Shown here in pieces: positions 13,145 to 23,349 of a DNA stretch of 64,000 nucleotides. How positions within the stretch are numbered: position 1 is the first letter of the stretch; each line of letters starts with the position of its first letter. Origin of the DNA: Pleurotus ostreatus/Saccharomyces cerevisiae fusant (lineage: Eukaryota; Opisthokonta); NCBI GenBank assembly GCA_024196135.1, contig JAMQCK010000031.1:92971-156970 (forward strand), in the 5' to 3' direction. A program made the position numbers and the translations under genes. Below the pieces are notes generated by a model that saw nothing but the letters and a program-made list of their open reading frames with translations, made no database searches and was not told where the DNA came from.

Positions 13145-15053
13145 CGTCGATGACGAGGCGCTTGGACCGGTCGACGTTGAGGACAGATTCCGAATTTGGT
13201 GTTCATTGTACTTCGGCAAATGTCACACGCCACTTTCCTTCCTCTTCCCCTCATGCCATTGTTGCAATTGACCCTCGCCGCGTATGGCTCTTCCTCGAAG
13301 ATATCGCACTGACTGTGCGTCTCGTGTAAACCTTCACAATCCTGACGGTGATGGACTGCTGGCACCCTGTTATCCTTTCTTCGCCGACGCACAGCGCAAC
13401 GATCTCATGAAGACTGTACCTTTCTATGACTGCAGCGGATACGACATAGCTGTAAATGAACATGACCTAGTTTCGAAGTGGCTCTCTGCGACACTTCACG
13501 TACGCTCGACCCGACCTCGAGGCGCCCAGCTCCAGCAACCGGAAGATGCAAATGAGTCACCTACGGACTTCCCCGCTTACCGGCGGCGCTCTATCGACAC
13601 CATCTATAGCGGATACCATCTTTAGTTGGAATAATTTCCTTGCATATCCTACCCTAACCACTCTAGCGCTCCATGGCTCCGGCACGCGACACCTCCAAGC
13701 TTCACGCTTAACGACTCAATTTTGTACCGCTCCGACGCTACTGGACATCTGCCTCCTGCAATTGACCACCCACTCTCCGCATTCTTCCAGTCAGTTGACC
13801 TCACCTCCCATCACTAGTCCGTCGTGAACCCGAGCGCGCTGTACCCGCCTTCGCGAGACTTCCGCCAAGCTACTGTCTCGCTCCACCTCTCAGAGCTATC
13901 ACAGCGCCAATGTTTCCTTCTCCGCCTTTATACCGACAAGGCCACAGCTCGAACCGCCATTTCTCGTAGATAGCCACGGCCGCACCGCGACGATGGTACG
14001 ACGAGCATCACCCGCCGCGCGATGGACTCATTGGCCAAGGCCGCGCACGAAGATGCCAAGGCCGAGGATGAAGAGGCGCAGCGGCCGTTTAGCGGCGACA
14101 ACAATGGAATCCCAAACTGCTGTATACGGCGAAGGCAGCCTTCAACCGCCGAACGACAGCACAGAACGACTGCGCACATCGAACGAAGCCCGCCGCCGGG
14201 GTAGAAGGCCCAGTAGCCATGGGTTCGAAGCTGTAGTAACACTTGTTCTTGGTCGCGTGAGGCGTCTACTTACGCGACCACACGGTACTGTCCAACGCTA
14301 GCATTGTCCAGCGACAGCTACCACTCCGCGGCGTATAGCTAAGGACTCTGGCACCGGCGAAAGACTCCACAAGCGCGCGAAGCTCTTCCGGGATTCTATC
14401 TACACGGTCGAGCAGTTTCCCAATTCATCGCTGTGCCACATTTGTGGCGCAGACGCTCTCACCGGCGGACTTCACCGCTCTCACCGCCAAGCTACATCGC
14501 CCTGGCCGCCCTGCATGCTAATCTGGCGTGGTGTCTTCCACTTCAGTGTGGTTACTCTCAATTGTGTACGGTATCTTCCAATCTCGTTCGTGGGCTTCCA
14601 TTTCTCTGGCCAACCCACGCACACAGGCAACGCTTGCGAGCGTAAAACCTAAACGGCCGGCATCGCCCTTCGCGAATCGACCTTACCGCGAAGCTCAACA
14701 ATAGGCGCCGTCACGTGTTGATTATAATGACAATGTTCGACTTGTGGTTCGCCTGGTTCCCTCACCGCGAAGACAATCAGTCTGCGATTTTCGACTCCGT
14801 TCTCTTCGTGACGCAGGGGAATACTCTCATTGGCTCGTCTGCCGTCCGCCGATGCAGGGACCGCAGTCAACGGACACAGTAAGCACCCAATCATCGCTAT
14901 CCATGATTTGATTCCATGGTCCCTTTCCTGCACGGGGATACCTGCGTACCGAACCGTGCAAAATGACGCATACCCAGCTACGTACCTCGACGTCGTCAGT
15001 GGCGGTTAGACAGGGGTGGCGCGCATTCATGGTGGGGCGGCACCGAAATTATA

Positions 15054-15179
15054 ATGGGGATAGACGAATTCAAGGCGAGGCGAAACGAACTCACGGCGGG
15101 GCGAGACGAACTCGTAGCGAGGCGAGACGAATTCATAGTGAATTTCGGAGGCTACTATTCGTGGATCGGCTCGTATTGA
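15054..15179 (+). CDS. Short heptad-repeat ORF (doubtful)
   Basis: A 41-codon ATG-started frame that coincides with the 21-bp repeat at 15066-15149, so each repeat unit encodes seven residues of the pattern (D/N)E(F/L)xA(R/G)R. That heptad would form a charged coiled coil, and similar heptads occur in longer fungal proteins. Here the frame stops after four units. It may be a remnant of a longer gene or a chance reading of a minisatellite. Expression is unproven. Confidence 0.2.
   Translation: MGIDEFKARRNELTAGRDELVARRDEFIVNFGGYYSWIGSY
15066..15149. repeat. 21-bp minisatellite, 4 copies
   Basis: Four adjacent 21-base units begin at 15066, 15087, 15108 and 15129. Each starts GAAYTC and has a GCGAGGCGARAC-like second half; the last unit has diverged. 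Unit boundaries were counted directly. Confidence 0.8.
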
Positions 15180-15228
15180 GTTGGGCGTCGCCTGACTTGT
15201 AAATGGTCATTGACTAGGAGATACGCGC

Positions 15229-15356
15229 TGCTCAGGCGACAGATGCGACCTGCTCAGGCGACAGATGCAACCTGCTCAGCAGACTGGTGTGCCCTATTCA
15301 GCAGACAGGTGTACCCTATTCAACCTACAGATCTCCCTGCTCAGCTGAGGACCTGG
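15229..15356. repeat. 22-bp minisatellite, about 6 copies
   Basis: Units begin at 15229, 15251, 15273, 15295, 15317 and 15338, with the pattern TGCTCAGGCGACAGATGCRA then CC. The first two are almost identical. Units 3 and 4 form a subfamily with CAGCAGACWGGTGT, and the fifth has lost one base. Confidence 0.8.
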
Positions 15357-15433
15357 GTGGAGAAGCTAGCGCGCTCAGATGACTGACGGAGGTTTGGCCT
15401 CGCATGCAGCTTACCTACTTCCCTTGACGCGCA

Positions 15434-15530
15434 TTCAGCGCGTCTTGTACCGAATTCAGTGCGCCGAATTCAGTGGGCCCTGCGCCGAATTCAGCGAGCT
15501 TTGCGCCGAATTCAGTGGGGGCTTTGTGCC
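15434..15530. repeat. 21-bp GCGCCGAATTCAG minisatellite
   Basis: Three to four full units and degenerate flanks share the core GCGCCGAATTCAGYG at 21-base spacing. On the plus strand each unit encodes CAEFSxx. The EcoRI-like core GAATTC is shared with the cluster at 15066, which suggests the two are related. Confidence 0.7.
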
Positions 15531-15680
15531 GCACTCGGCCGCCTGCGTCGCTGAGGCAGAAGCCCCGTCACGGGGCCGTGTAAACAGGTTCGCCCATCTG
15601 TCGTGGGAGGAGTGCGCAGCCCGCGGCGAGCGGCGGACTGTCGAGGTGCGCGATCCAGGGTGCCTTCGTGGTAGGTGTGC

Positions 15681-15728
15681 GGCTTCGTTGCAAGTAGAAC
15701 GCGCGGCTTCGTTGCAGATAGACCGCGC
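15681..15728. repeat. 24-bp direct repeat, 2 copies
   Basis: Two adjacent 24-base units, 15681-15704 and 15705-15728, both begin GGCTTCGTTGCA and end CGCGC, with four mismatches between them. Confidence 0.75.
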
Positions 15729-17050
15729 GGCGGTTCGAGGGCGATGTCGAACGCAGTGTCATGATGAGCGCGGCTGGGGTCTTGAGGGGATCTCCCGCGA
15801 GTGATAAGGTGGGAGGAAGAACGCACGGCTGTCGCTGCGGGCTGGGCGAAGCGGCAAGGGCTCGTTTATTTCGAGCGCCAATGCTGTCGAAGACCTTCGC
15901 TGCGTTTCTGTGCGGGAAGGGTACCGAGATTCGAGATAAGCATTGCTTGAGACATTGCAGTGACAGGTCGCATGGACTGGTAGAGAATCTTCCTGCGAGG
16001 GGAGCTAGAATGACGAGGTGGAGTTGTCTATCATCGCAGGCTGAGTGAGGGAAAGCGTCGAATGTTGGTGCGGACGGTGCCGAACCCATTTTGTTTGTTT
16101 GCCGGAGATAACTAATTACCTTTTCGGGCGACAAGTCGAAGTTGGTTTCCCCAGCTTGTGAACCTCGTACAGGCTAGTACGAGGGAAGAAGGGGGTCAAA
16201 TCGCTAAGCGTGTTGACTGTAGACACATCGCTATAGCGGCCTAATTTTCGAAAGAACTGTGTTGTGGGGAATGGCTATACGACCCAGATATGTAGGCACA
16301 ACAAAGGCCTCCAAAAATGGAAGTTGCGATATTCGCCAAGACGCCGCCCCGGCGAGCGGAGGGATTTCAGACTCAGACGTACTTCCTCAACCTTCCCGCA
16401 ACGATAGCAAAAGTTGACCGCGTCGAGACAGTCAGCTGCGGATGGGAAACGGATGGGTTTAGGCGTACACTTCGATAGACGTCCGTATGACATAAATGGC
16501 GTCCGCTATCTCTCGCACGCGGACACGGCCTGAGATAGCGAGACAGGACGGTCAGGTCAGGCAGTACGAGGGTACGATTGGAGGACAAGCCGGTCGGCGG
16601 TATGCAACGGTCAATGTCGAGATGAAGGTGAGGCGACGATGATTGGATCAGAGTGCGGGGCAAGAATAGTGCCACTGTGGGGAATGCGGGGTAGCAGCCT
16701 ATTGCGGGGGCAGCTGAGCGGTCCCAAACAGCAGGAGCCGCCCAGCAGACCCGGAGCCAGCCTGTCGCGTGCTCTGTCCGCCGCTCCTCGAGGCTCGCAG
16801 GCGCTCGGGTATCCCCCGACCAAACTGCGGGAAGGACGGTGGTGTCATGAACGTTGTTCTCTTCCGTGAGCGTTCTTGGACAGCTTGCACCACGACTAGC
16901 CGGGCGAGAGCTCCTCTGGAGCACCCTCGAGCGCTCGCGAACTCGACTTGGCCGCGAAGAGGGCGATTCCTCCGTCGCCACGTCGTGTAACGGCAGCAAC
17001 AGCTTCCAAGATGCGAGATCTCTTGTGGAGATCGATGACACACGCAGGCA

Positions 17051-17130
17051 CACGTGATGGCAAGGTATATAGCACCGCCCGGCCGAGACCTCCTCCTTTC
17101 TAACTTTCCTCTTCCCCCCTCTCGCTCGCT
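17051..17130 (+). promoter_or_regulatory. Core promoter: E-box, TATA and CT-rich tract
   Basis: CACGTG at 17051-17056 lies 9 bases before TATATA at 17066-17071. A CT-rich tract typical of fungal transcription starts follows at about 17090-17130. The coding start of the next gene is at 17181, so the spacing fits a fungal promoter. The CACGTG could bind a bHLH factor; this is inference from the motif alone. Confidence 0.55.
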
Positions 17131-17180
17131 CTACCATCTCCAGTGTTTGTACGAATAAATACATAGCTCACCAAAGCAAA

Positions 17181-17950
17181 ATGTCGTCCAACAACGGTCG
17201 CGATAACGCCCAGCACTCGGCCCCCATCCCCATCAACACCAGGGGCCGCTCGCGCTCGGCGTCCATGTCGTCCGGGTACTCGTCGGGAGGCTCGCCGAGC
17301 TCCCCATCGCTGCCCGCAACGCCCATGACAGGCTCCATGTCGTCGCCCAAGATCGGCGTGCAGGGAGGATCCCCCATCATGTCCTACTTCCTTGCGCAGT
17401 CGCCCACCAAGCCCGCTGCGACATTCCCATTCAGGCGCTTCGGCGCCACGCCCGTCTTCGAGGGTGAGTAGCGACACAGTACCATGACTCGTCTTAGATC
17501 GCTGACTCGAGGTCAGAAGAGGAGGGCGATCAGGAGCCGCCTGCGACGGCGCACGCCCGCCGCGCCAGCACCCAGTTCGCCGGTCGTCTTGGTGCCCCGC
17601 AGGTGATCCCCGGCGACCAAAAGGAGCGCGGCACTGGGCTACTTCGGCGCCTCTCCATCGGGGGCGCCGCTGCATTCGCAAGGGTACGTCCTGCTTACCA
17701 ACGAGGTGTATGCGTGTTCCTGACCACGATCGTACAGCCGACCGCTGAGATGCTTTCCCCCACCTCGCGCGGCCCGCCGAGCCCGACTGCCAGCCCCATC
17801 ACCCCGTCGAGTGCGACCACTAGGGTCCCGCCGACGACGCAGATGCGCAAGGCCCGCCGCTCGAACACGGTCTCGGAGAGCAAGCCGCGCCGTGCGCCGA
17901 GCCCGATGGGCGAGCGCATCCTCAAGGGCCACTTCGATGGCTTCAACTAA
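17181..17950 (+). CDS. Ser/Pro-rich conserved fungal protein, GHFDGFN C-terminus
   Basis: Three exons: 17181-17463, 17517-17683 and 17738-17950, in phase, 220 residues. The chain is low-complexity, rich in Ser, Pro, Thr and Arg. It has two short conserved-looking blocks: LLRRLSIGG in the middle, where RRLS matches a PKA-type phosphorylation site, and a C-terminal MGERILKGHFDGFN. The C-terminal block has the look of a conserved fungal tail, but I cannot name the family. No signal peptide or membrane segment is present. Many SP and TP sites suggest regulation by phosphorylation. Function unknown. Confidence 0.75.
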
Positions 17951-18592
17951 GCAGGCCGTCCCCTCCATCTCTGCTTTGGTCCGCAGCAGGATACCCGCAA
18001 TCGCTGATGGACGTGTATCATCGCACCTCTCACCTCTCGTCGTCGCACTCGTCTTCGTCGTCCTCGCTCGTCGTCCCTTTGCCCATCTGTCATCCCATTA
18101 GATTAGGTTCCCTGTATTCGTTCTCTCCTCTTTCTCTCTTCTCTCCCGTCGTCTTGTCTGTCTGTCTAGGGTGTGGCTCGTGGGTTGTGCACCAGCGCCT
18201 ACTACTTATTGCCTGCTCCCGCGCTGCAAGGTACGTCGTCTTGTCTCGAACTATCCGCGACGCGATGCTGATCAGGTGTCCAGTTGCTCACCCGAAAGCC
18301 GCTGTGTACCATATGTATTGGCTTGCTTCGAGGTGGTCTTCATCCGCTGTAATGAGACATCCGCCAAGGGCTGACAATGCCCTTATCGCGGCTGGTCTGT
18401 CGAAATAGCAAAAAAGTGTATTAGTGGTCGAATGTACTTTATATCGACATTCATCTGTCGCTACGCAATGGACTGTTTCTTTGCAGAATGGGGCGGGGGT
18501 CTGGACAGACGTCAGGCAAGGAGCTTGAACTTGTATTGGCCTGCACATTGACCATTAAAGATCTGTTTCTTAGAGCCACCAGGCTTTCATAG
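17951..18592. other. 3' flank and spacer before tRNA-Tyr
   Basis: The 3' untranslated region of the preceding gene (TC-rich, 18010-18160), then spacer. No further gene is seen. Confidence 0.5.
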
Positions 18593-18679
18593 CCCTTCTT
18601 AGCTCAGTTGGAAGAGCATCAGACTGTAATGGGTTACATAATCATCTGGGGGTCGCCTGTTCGAACCAGGCAGAAGGGA
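18593..18679 (+). tRNA. tRNA-Tyr (GTA) with 14-nt intron
   Basis: The acceptor stem CCCTTCT pairs with AGAAGGG (18672-18678) and A is the discriminator. The D-arm is TTAGCTCAGTTGGAAGAGC and the T-arm is CCTGTTCGAACCAGG. The anticodon stem TCAGA pairs with TCTGG around the loop CTGTAAA, giving anticodon GTA. The loop is interrupted after position 37 by a 14-base intron, as is usual for eukaryotic tRNA-Tyr. A run of five T about 14 bases downstream fits a Pol III terminator. Confidence 0.92.
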
Positions 18680-18886
18680 TTCTGCATGCCTGCCTTTTTG
18701 CTACATCAATACGTTGACCTTACCTCGGGCTGTAACCATCATCATTATTGGCGAGTTACGCGGTCTCAGGCTCGTAGGCTGAGCTTGCAGCTTGAAAACT
18801 GGTATACCTCCATTCCCTCTTATGGGTGCCATCAATTTCGAAGTGTCCAAGCGCTCGTGGCAAACATTCGAACCTTGTCCTCGACC

Positions 18887-21343
18887 ATGATAGCTGAACC
18901 TTCGCCGCCTCCTGGGACGGGCTATACGCCACCAGATACCCCGGCTAATGCACCTTCGAATAGCCATAAGAAGCGTAAACGAGGTGCGCCGCCACAGGCG
19001 CCTGGTACGCCCGGTACTCCAGAGGAAACAGAGTGCGTATAAGTTGCTTTGCACTGTTTCTCTCGAGCGAACTTTGATGATGAGAGAAACATACTTCACT
19101 TATATCTACTCTTCTGAGCTCCGTTTACTTGCTAACACGCGCGTATTTTCAGCGTTATCTCAATTCGGTCTGACCTCTCTGGCCGTCCGAGGCTGGAATA
19201 TGCACGAGGGCCCACCTTCGTGCCTATTCCGGATTCTGACCTCTATCGAACCGAGTTCATTCCGATGAACCATATTGGATTCAGGTATACCCCCGCAGGT
19301 ATTCACCCGACGAACCACTTGTTGCCATTGCGCACTATTGCCTACCGGCCACCAATTTTTCGCGCTGCATTCGAGGACCGCAGTCCCTACATTGGTATCT
19401 CTCAAGACGGGCTAGTACTCGAGGGCTTCGGTGGCTTCCGCACGGCGCGCTGCACTGCGCCCATGCGAGAGGGAAAGTGGTACATGGAAGTAGAGGTCAT
19501 ACGTGGCGGGGGCGATAATGGCGCGCATGTTCGCCTAGGATGGTCCCGCCGGGAGACGCTGCTGAACGGACCGATCGGTCTGGACGGCTACAGCTACGCC
19601 TACCGCGACAAAACGGGCGACAAAGTGACCGTGGCACGCCCGCGCCCATACGGCAAACCGTTCAAAACGGGGGACGTCATCGGCATGTACATCTCGCTCC
19701 CACCGCGTCGCCCCGCGGATCCAAAAGACGAGCACGACCCGGCGCACCTGAAGCGCGTGCGCATCCCCATCGACTACAAAGGGCAGGAGGTGTTCGAGGC
19801 GCTCGAGTACAAGCCCAGCCCGGAGATGTCCGCGCTCATGGATCCCTTCGCGGCTGCCAAAGCCGCCGCTGCGTCGAAACCGACCAAACAGGCCAACGAC
19901 CGCGCGCCCGACAAGCGCGCTGGACGTGCTCCTGGTGGCTCGCGCGTACCTGCACCGCCTCCGATGCGGCCACTGCCTCGCCTGCATGGCGCGCATATCG
20001 CGTTCTTCCTTAATGGGGAGTGCCAGGGCGTCGCGTTTGAGGATATATACGACTTCCTCCCGCTTCGTCTGGCCACAAACGAGCGGCGCGGCCCGAGGCG
20101 ACGCCCGCCGCGCGAGGGGCAGAAGGAGCATCGCCTGAACGCGCACGACGACGGTACGCTAGGCTACTATGCGAGCGTCTCGCTCTACGGACCTGCGCGC
20201 GTGCGGCTCAATCCGGGCCCCGACTTCAAGCACCCGCCGCCGGACGACGTCGATACGCTGCTCTTTGCGCGACATGCGCCCCTCGTTGCAGCGCCCAATG
20301 CAGGCCGCGTGTGGCGCCCGGCGTGCGAGCGCTACGACGAGTTCATGGCCGAGCAGCGCGAGCTGGACAAGCTGGAGGAGATCGAGGGTGCGGCTGCGCT
20401 GGTCGAGTTCCAGAAAGAGGCGGCGAGGGAAGCGGCAGCGGCCGAAAAGAAGCGTACCAGGAGGGAGGCAGACGCGGCGCGTAGGCGTGCGCAGAAGGGG
20501 GCGCAGCAGGCGCGCGCGTCCGCGAGCGTGCAGCCGAGCCCGCTGCGGCATGCGACGGCGTACTCTGAGGGCGACCAGGATGCAACGCCGACGGTCAACG
20601 CGGGGATGGCCCCGAAGCGCGTGCGGATGGAGGACATCTTGGACGACCCGTCGCCGTTCGTGAGGAAGCCCTCGCATAGTCGGTCTCCGGACGTCGGCTT
20701 TGCTCAGCATACCACGGAGTTGGCCGTCCCCACGCCCAAAATCGCCGAGAGCGCGTACGCGGCAATCATGAGCCACCCTCGGGAGGTCCCATACGAGCGG
20801 CAGACGTCGTACCAAGCGTCCGAGGGCCAGGATACTCAGTCTCGCGATGTAGACATGCACGACGCGGCCATGCAAGGAGACGAAGACGAGCTGCGCGGCG
20901 GTACGCCCGGGTCTGCTGTTCAGAGCACGCCCGGGTCACCCGTGCATCTGCAAGGAACGCCAGGATCGCCTCTGCAAAGCACGCCGGCGTCGCCGTCTCA
21001 AAGTGCAGGAGCTTCACCAACGCCGTTCGACCACGTTCAGACTGAAGACGAGCACGCTAGCGACCATGAGGGCCACGCTACTGACCATGAAGGCCATGCT
21101 ACCGACCACGAATGTCATGCCACGGAGGACGACATGCCCGACGAGTACAACTTTCAAATCGAACGTGAAGGGGAGGATGCAGACGAAGAAGAATTCGAGG
21201 GCGCCTTTGAGGACGCCGCTGAGGGTGTCGCAGAAGGCGATTACGAGACGGACGAGGGGGACGAAGTCGAGGGTCATGGGTACGGGGGAGAGAACACTGC
21301 GACGCCCGAGGGTTATAGCTCGGACTCTGGGTCGGAAGCTTGA
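18887..21343 (+). CDS. ASH2: Ash2/Bre2-like COMPASS subunit (SPRY domain)
   Basis: Two exons, 18887-19032 and 19153-21343, in phase, 778 residues. A basic KKRKR near residue 29 is a likely nuclear signal. From about residue 128 the chain reads YIGISQDGLVLEGFGGFRTA, then KWYMEVEV, VRLGWSRRE and LDGYSYAYRDKTGDK, the SPRY fold of Ash2/Bre2, with the expected insertions before AHIAFFLNGECQGVAF. This subunit helps assemble COMPASS, which methylates histone H3 Lys4. No PHD finger is visible, so the layout is closer to yeast Bre2. A charged helix (ERYDEFMAEQRELDKLEE) is where the Dpy30/Sdc1 contact would be expected. The C-terminal third is disordered: TPGSP-type repeats, three DHEGHAT units and an acidic tail. 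The start has a good ACCATGA context. Confidence 0.85.
21062..21124 (+). repeat. 21-bp coding repeat, 3 copies (DHEGHAT)
   Basis: Three consecutive 21-base units inside the Ash2-like gene, at 21062, 21083 and 21104, each encode DHEGHAT or a near variant. Synonymous changes between units show the repeat is not freshly copied. Confidence 0.8.
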
Positions 21344-22315
21344 GGCACGAAGAGTCATTCTGTAAAATAATCTTCGGGCCAGTGCACCGCTCTAGTAAAA
21401 TCCATTCGTCGTTCTATGAAGTAGCCTCGAGTAGTGGCTTCTTTTTCTATGCATGTACTGAAGTTGAGGTGCTTCTCTCAGTTGGCGAGTGGTAATCGTG
21501 AGAATCCAATGGAAGATGCCGAGAATCACCCAAAAGGGCAAGTCTTCAGTGCAACTGCGAACTTCGTCAATTCTCCACCGATTCGTCTCTAGTTTCGCTG
21601 TTCTGCAGCGCTTGAGATGCCCTTTTAAGCTGGAATGAACGGGGAGCAAAAGGTTTGACGAGAGTGGGATTCGAACCCACGCTCCGAAGAACTAGATCAA
21701 TCGTGGGTTCGATTCCCACTCCTGATTCTAGCGCCTTAGACCGCTCGGCCATCTCGCCCTGTGTTGTAGGGCTTCAGGCTACGTCCTGTGCTCGCAGTTT
21801 GAGTCCTCCTCCGCTCCACCCCTTCGGATGCGCTTCCAGCCGCCTTTGAACAGAATGGGACGGTTGACTGATTACTACATACCCATCCTATTGTTGGCGG
21901 GTCTGGGAGTCCGCAGCTGTGGTGAGAATTATATCAGAGGCTGCTGACTCTCAACATTCATGAGTCGCTGCCCTTCCAAAGTACGGCGTGTGCGACAGCA
22001 TGGATATGGACATGCTGGTCGTGACTGTCATGATGGTCGGAATGAAGGCGCATTGACGGACGTCCGAAAAGGGAACAATAGGCATCAATCCAAATGTAAC
22101 CAAACAAACTTGAAGTCCTTGTCACAAACGGTGACGCCTAACTTGGCCACTGCAGCGCACCGTTCGATTACGGACGCCAGGAGTCTTCGAACACAACGAC
22201 AGCCGGATCTACTCCACATACTCCGTGCATAAGCGCTCCAGCCACCCTCCCGGGCGACTTCGCCGAGTGCTTTGGAACGCTTCGCTCGCATTTTTTCGTG
22301 ACAACCTGCCACTCG
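21344..22315. other. Spacer containing tRNA-Leu
   Basis: Apart from the tRNA-Leu gene at 21656-21759, this stretch holds the 3' flank of the Ash2-like gene and the promoter of CTF8. Open frames that read across the tRNA on either strand are tRNA artefacts. Confidence 0.6.
21656..21759 (-). tRNA. tRNA-Leu (CAG) with 23-nt intron
   Basis: Read on the minus strand, GGCGAGA pairs with TCTCGTC (one G-U pair) and A is the discriminator. The A-box region is TGGCCGAGCGGTCTAAGGC and the T-arm is GTGGGTTCGAATCCCAC. The anticodon stem CTAGA pairs with TCTAG, and the loop ATCAGG...A gives anticodon CAG. A class II variable arm with TTCTTCGGAGC follows. The intron after position 37 is about 23 bases and itself folds as GTGGG-AATCGAA-CCCAC, a near copy of the T-arm. 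Exact intron ends should be checked against the splicing-endonuclease bulge-helix-bulge rule. Confidence 0.9.
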
Positions 22316-22875
22316 ATGACTATCCCCATCACTATTGGCTCTTCCTCCGAATACTCGCCTCTACCTCCCGGCCTGGCGCGCATTTCGCATAATGAAGTTG
22401 TCCTCGTCGAGTTACAAGGCGCACTCGAAGTCGAAAGCCGCGAAGCACGCGAGCGCGACGGGCGTCTCATAGGGCGCTTTGGTATCGACGAGAATGGGGT
22501 GAGTGTGACTTCTTCTCTGAGGCTCCCCTGCCCTCCGTAGTATCCTGTCAATCAATGCGCCCTTGGCTAACACCTGCGACCCAGACGCGCGCCACGCTCT
22601 TCATCGGTCATCACCTTCTCGAAGGCAAGGTCGCCCAAATGCCAAAACCATTCGCCGTCATGCAGCGAAAAAGCGTGCCCGCGCCACGACGGAGCACGTT
22701 GAGCGCTTGTGAAGGCGACGGAGATGCGATGGACGTCGACGCGCCTGCAGACGAGACCTCCCCACAGGAGAACGTCACCTGGGAGATCATCGCTGTGGTG
22801 AAGCGGAAGATCGTCTTCTCGAAACGGCCGATGCCAATCGTGGGTCGGACGGCGCAGAAGACGGGTGTCTGGTGA
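22316..22875 (+). CDS. CTF8: Ctf8, subunit of the alternative clamp loader
   Basis: Two exons, 22316-22498 and 22585-22875, joined in phase 0, 157 residues. Family blocks are VVLVELQGALEVES, LIGRFGIDENG, then TLFIGHHLLEGKVAQMPKPF across and after the intron, and a final IIAVVKRKIVFSKRPMPIV. Ctf8 binds Dcc1 and Ctf18 to form the Ctf18-RFC complex, which loads or unloads PCNA and supports sister-chromatid cohesion. The length matches fungal Ctf8. An acidic, Ser-rich insert (DGDAMDVDAPADETS) interrupts the C-terminal half. The start is the first ATG of the open frame; an in-frame GTG lies six codons upstream. Confidence 0.9.
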
Positions 22876-23349
22876 GGACGCAGGTGATGGCGATGGCGGC
22901 ATGGACAGACGCGCCGACGACGAGGATTTGGAATTTCTTGATGAGTGTCGCCTTCCGACGGGTAGAGAGCAAGGGATAATATTGACGTCTAGCAGCGTCC
23001 TATAGGTACATCTGGGCTTCCAATACAGATACAATATCGTACATAGTATACATTTTCGATGCGAGGTGATGACGAATGTTTGGAATGGTGTCTAGACGTC
23101 TACTAATCATACAACGACACATCGTTCGAGTCCTTGACCTTGATTTGGTACAAAAATCGTATGGAGCGGGGAATGGGGAGAGCGGAGTGGAGATTGGGTG
23201 AGGCGGAGAGTGGACTACGTAGAGAGTGGCAGAGTCGAAGGCGAAAAATCGAAAAACGGACTTGAGGCGGTTGAAACCGCGGTATCTTGACGGAGGGAAA
23301 CTTCCCTCGCTTGTGATCGACCTTGAAGAGTGCTTGCGCGCGTTGAGCT
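22876..23349. other. Spacer between convergent genes
   Basis: Contains the 3' ends of CTF8 (+) and of the zinc-finger gene (-). Minus-strand open frames continuing past 23350 lie beyond the predicted stop. No other gene is seen. Confidence 0.55.

Larger units (their letters stand above)
13145..17050. other. Gene-poor region with minisatellites
   Basis: About 4 kb without a gene I can support. Several small frames exist. The minus-strand frame at 14649-14933 (94 codons) has a hydrophobic stretch followed by ASADG that could pass for a secretion signal, but nothing else supports it. The plus strand at about 14340-14650 reads LHKRAKLFRDSIYTVEQF and then CHICG, which looks protein-like but has no start or splice context. 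The 263-codon minus-strand frame at 16373-17164 lies over the promoter of the next gene and is probably spurious. Four clusters of tandem repeats at 15.07-15.73 kb are listed separately. Confidence 0.4.

Noticed and set aside
15568..16134. 188-codon minus-strand frame
   Set aside because: It starts at a TTG, runs through the 24-bp repeat and has no recognisable domain.
16373..17164. 263-codon minus-strand frame upstream of the Ser/Pro-rich gene
   Set aside because: It covers a TATA box and CT-rich initiator of the plus-strand gene, has biased composition and no family match.
21567..21849. Short frames on both strands containing GIEPTIDL and VGFEPTLR
   Set aside because: These are the familiar translations of a tRNA gene.
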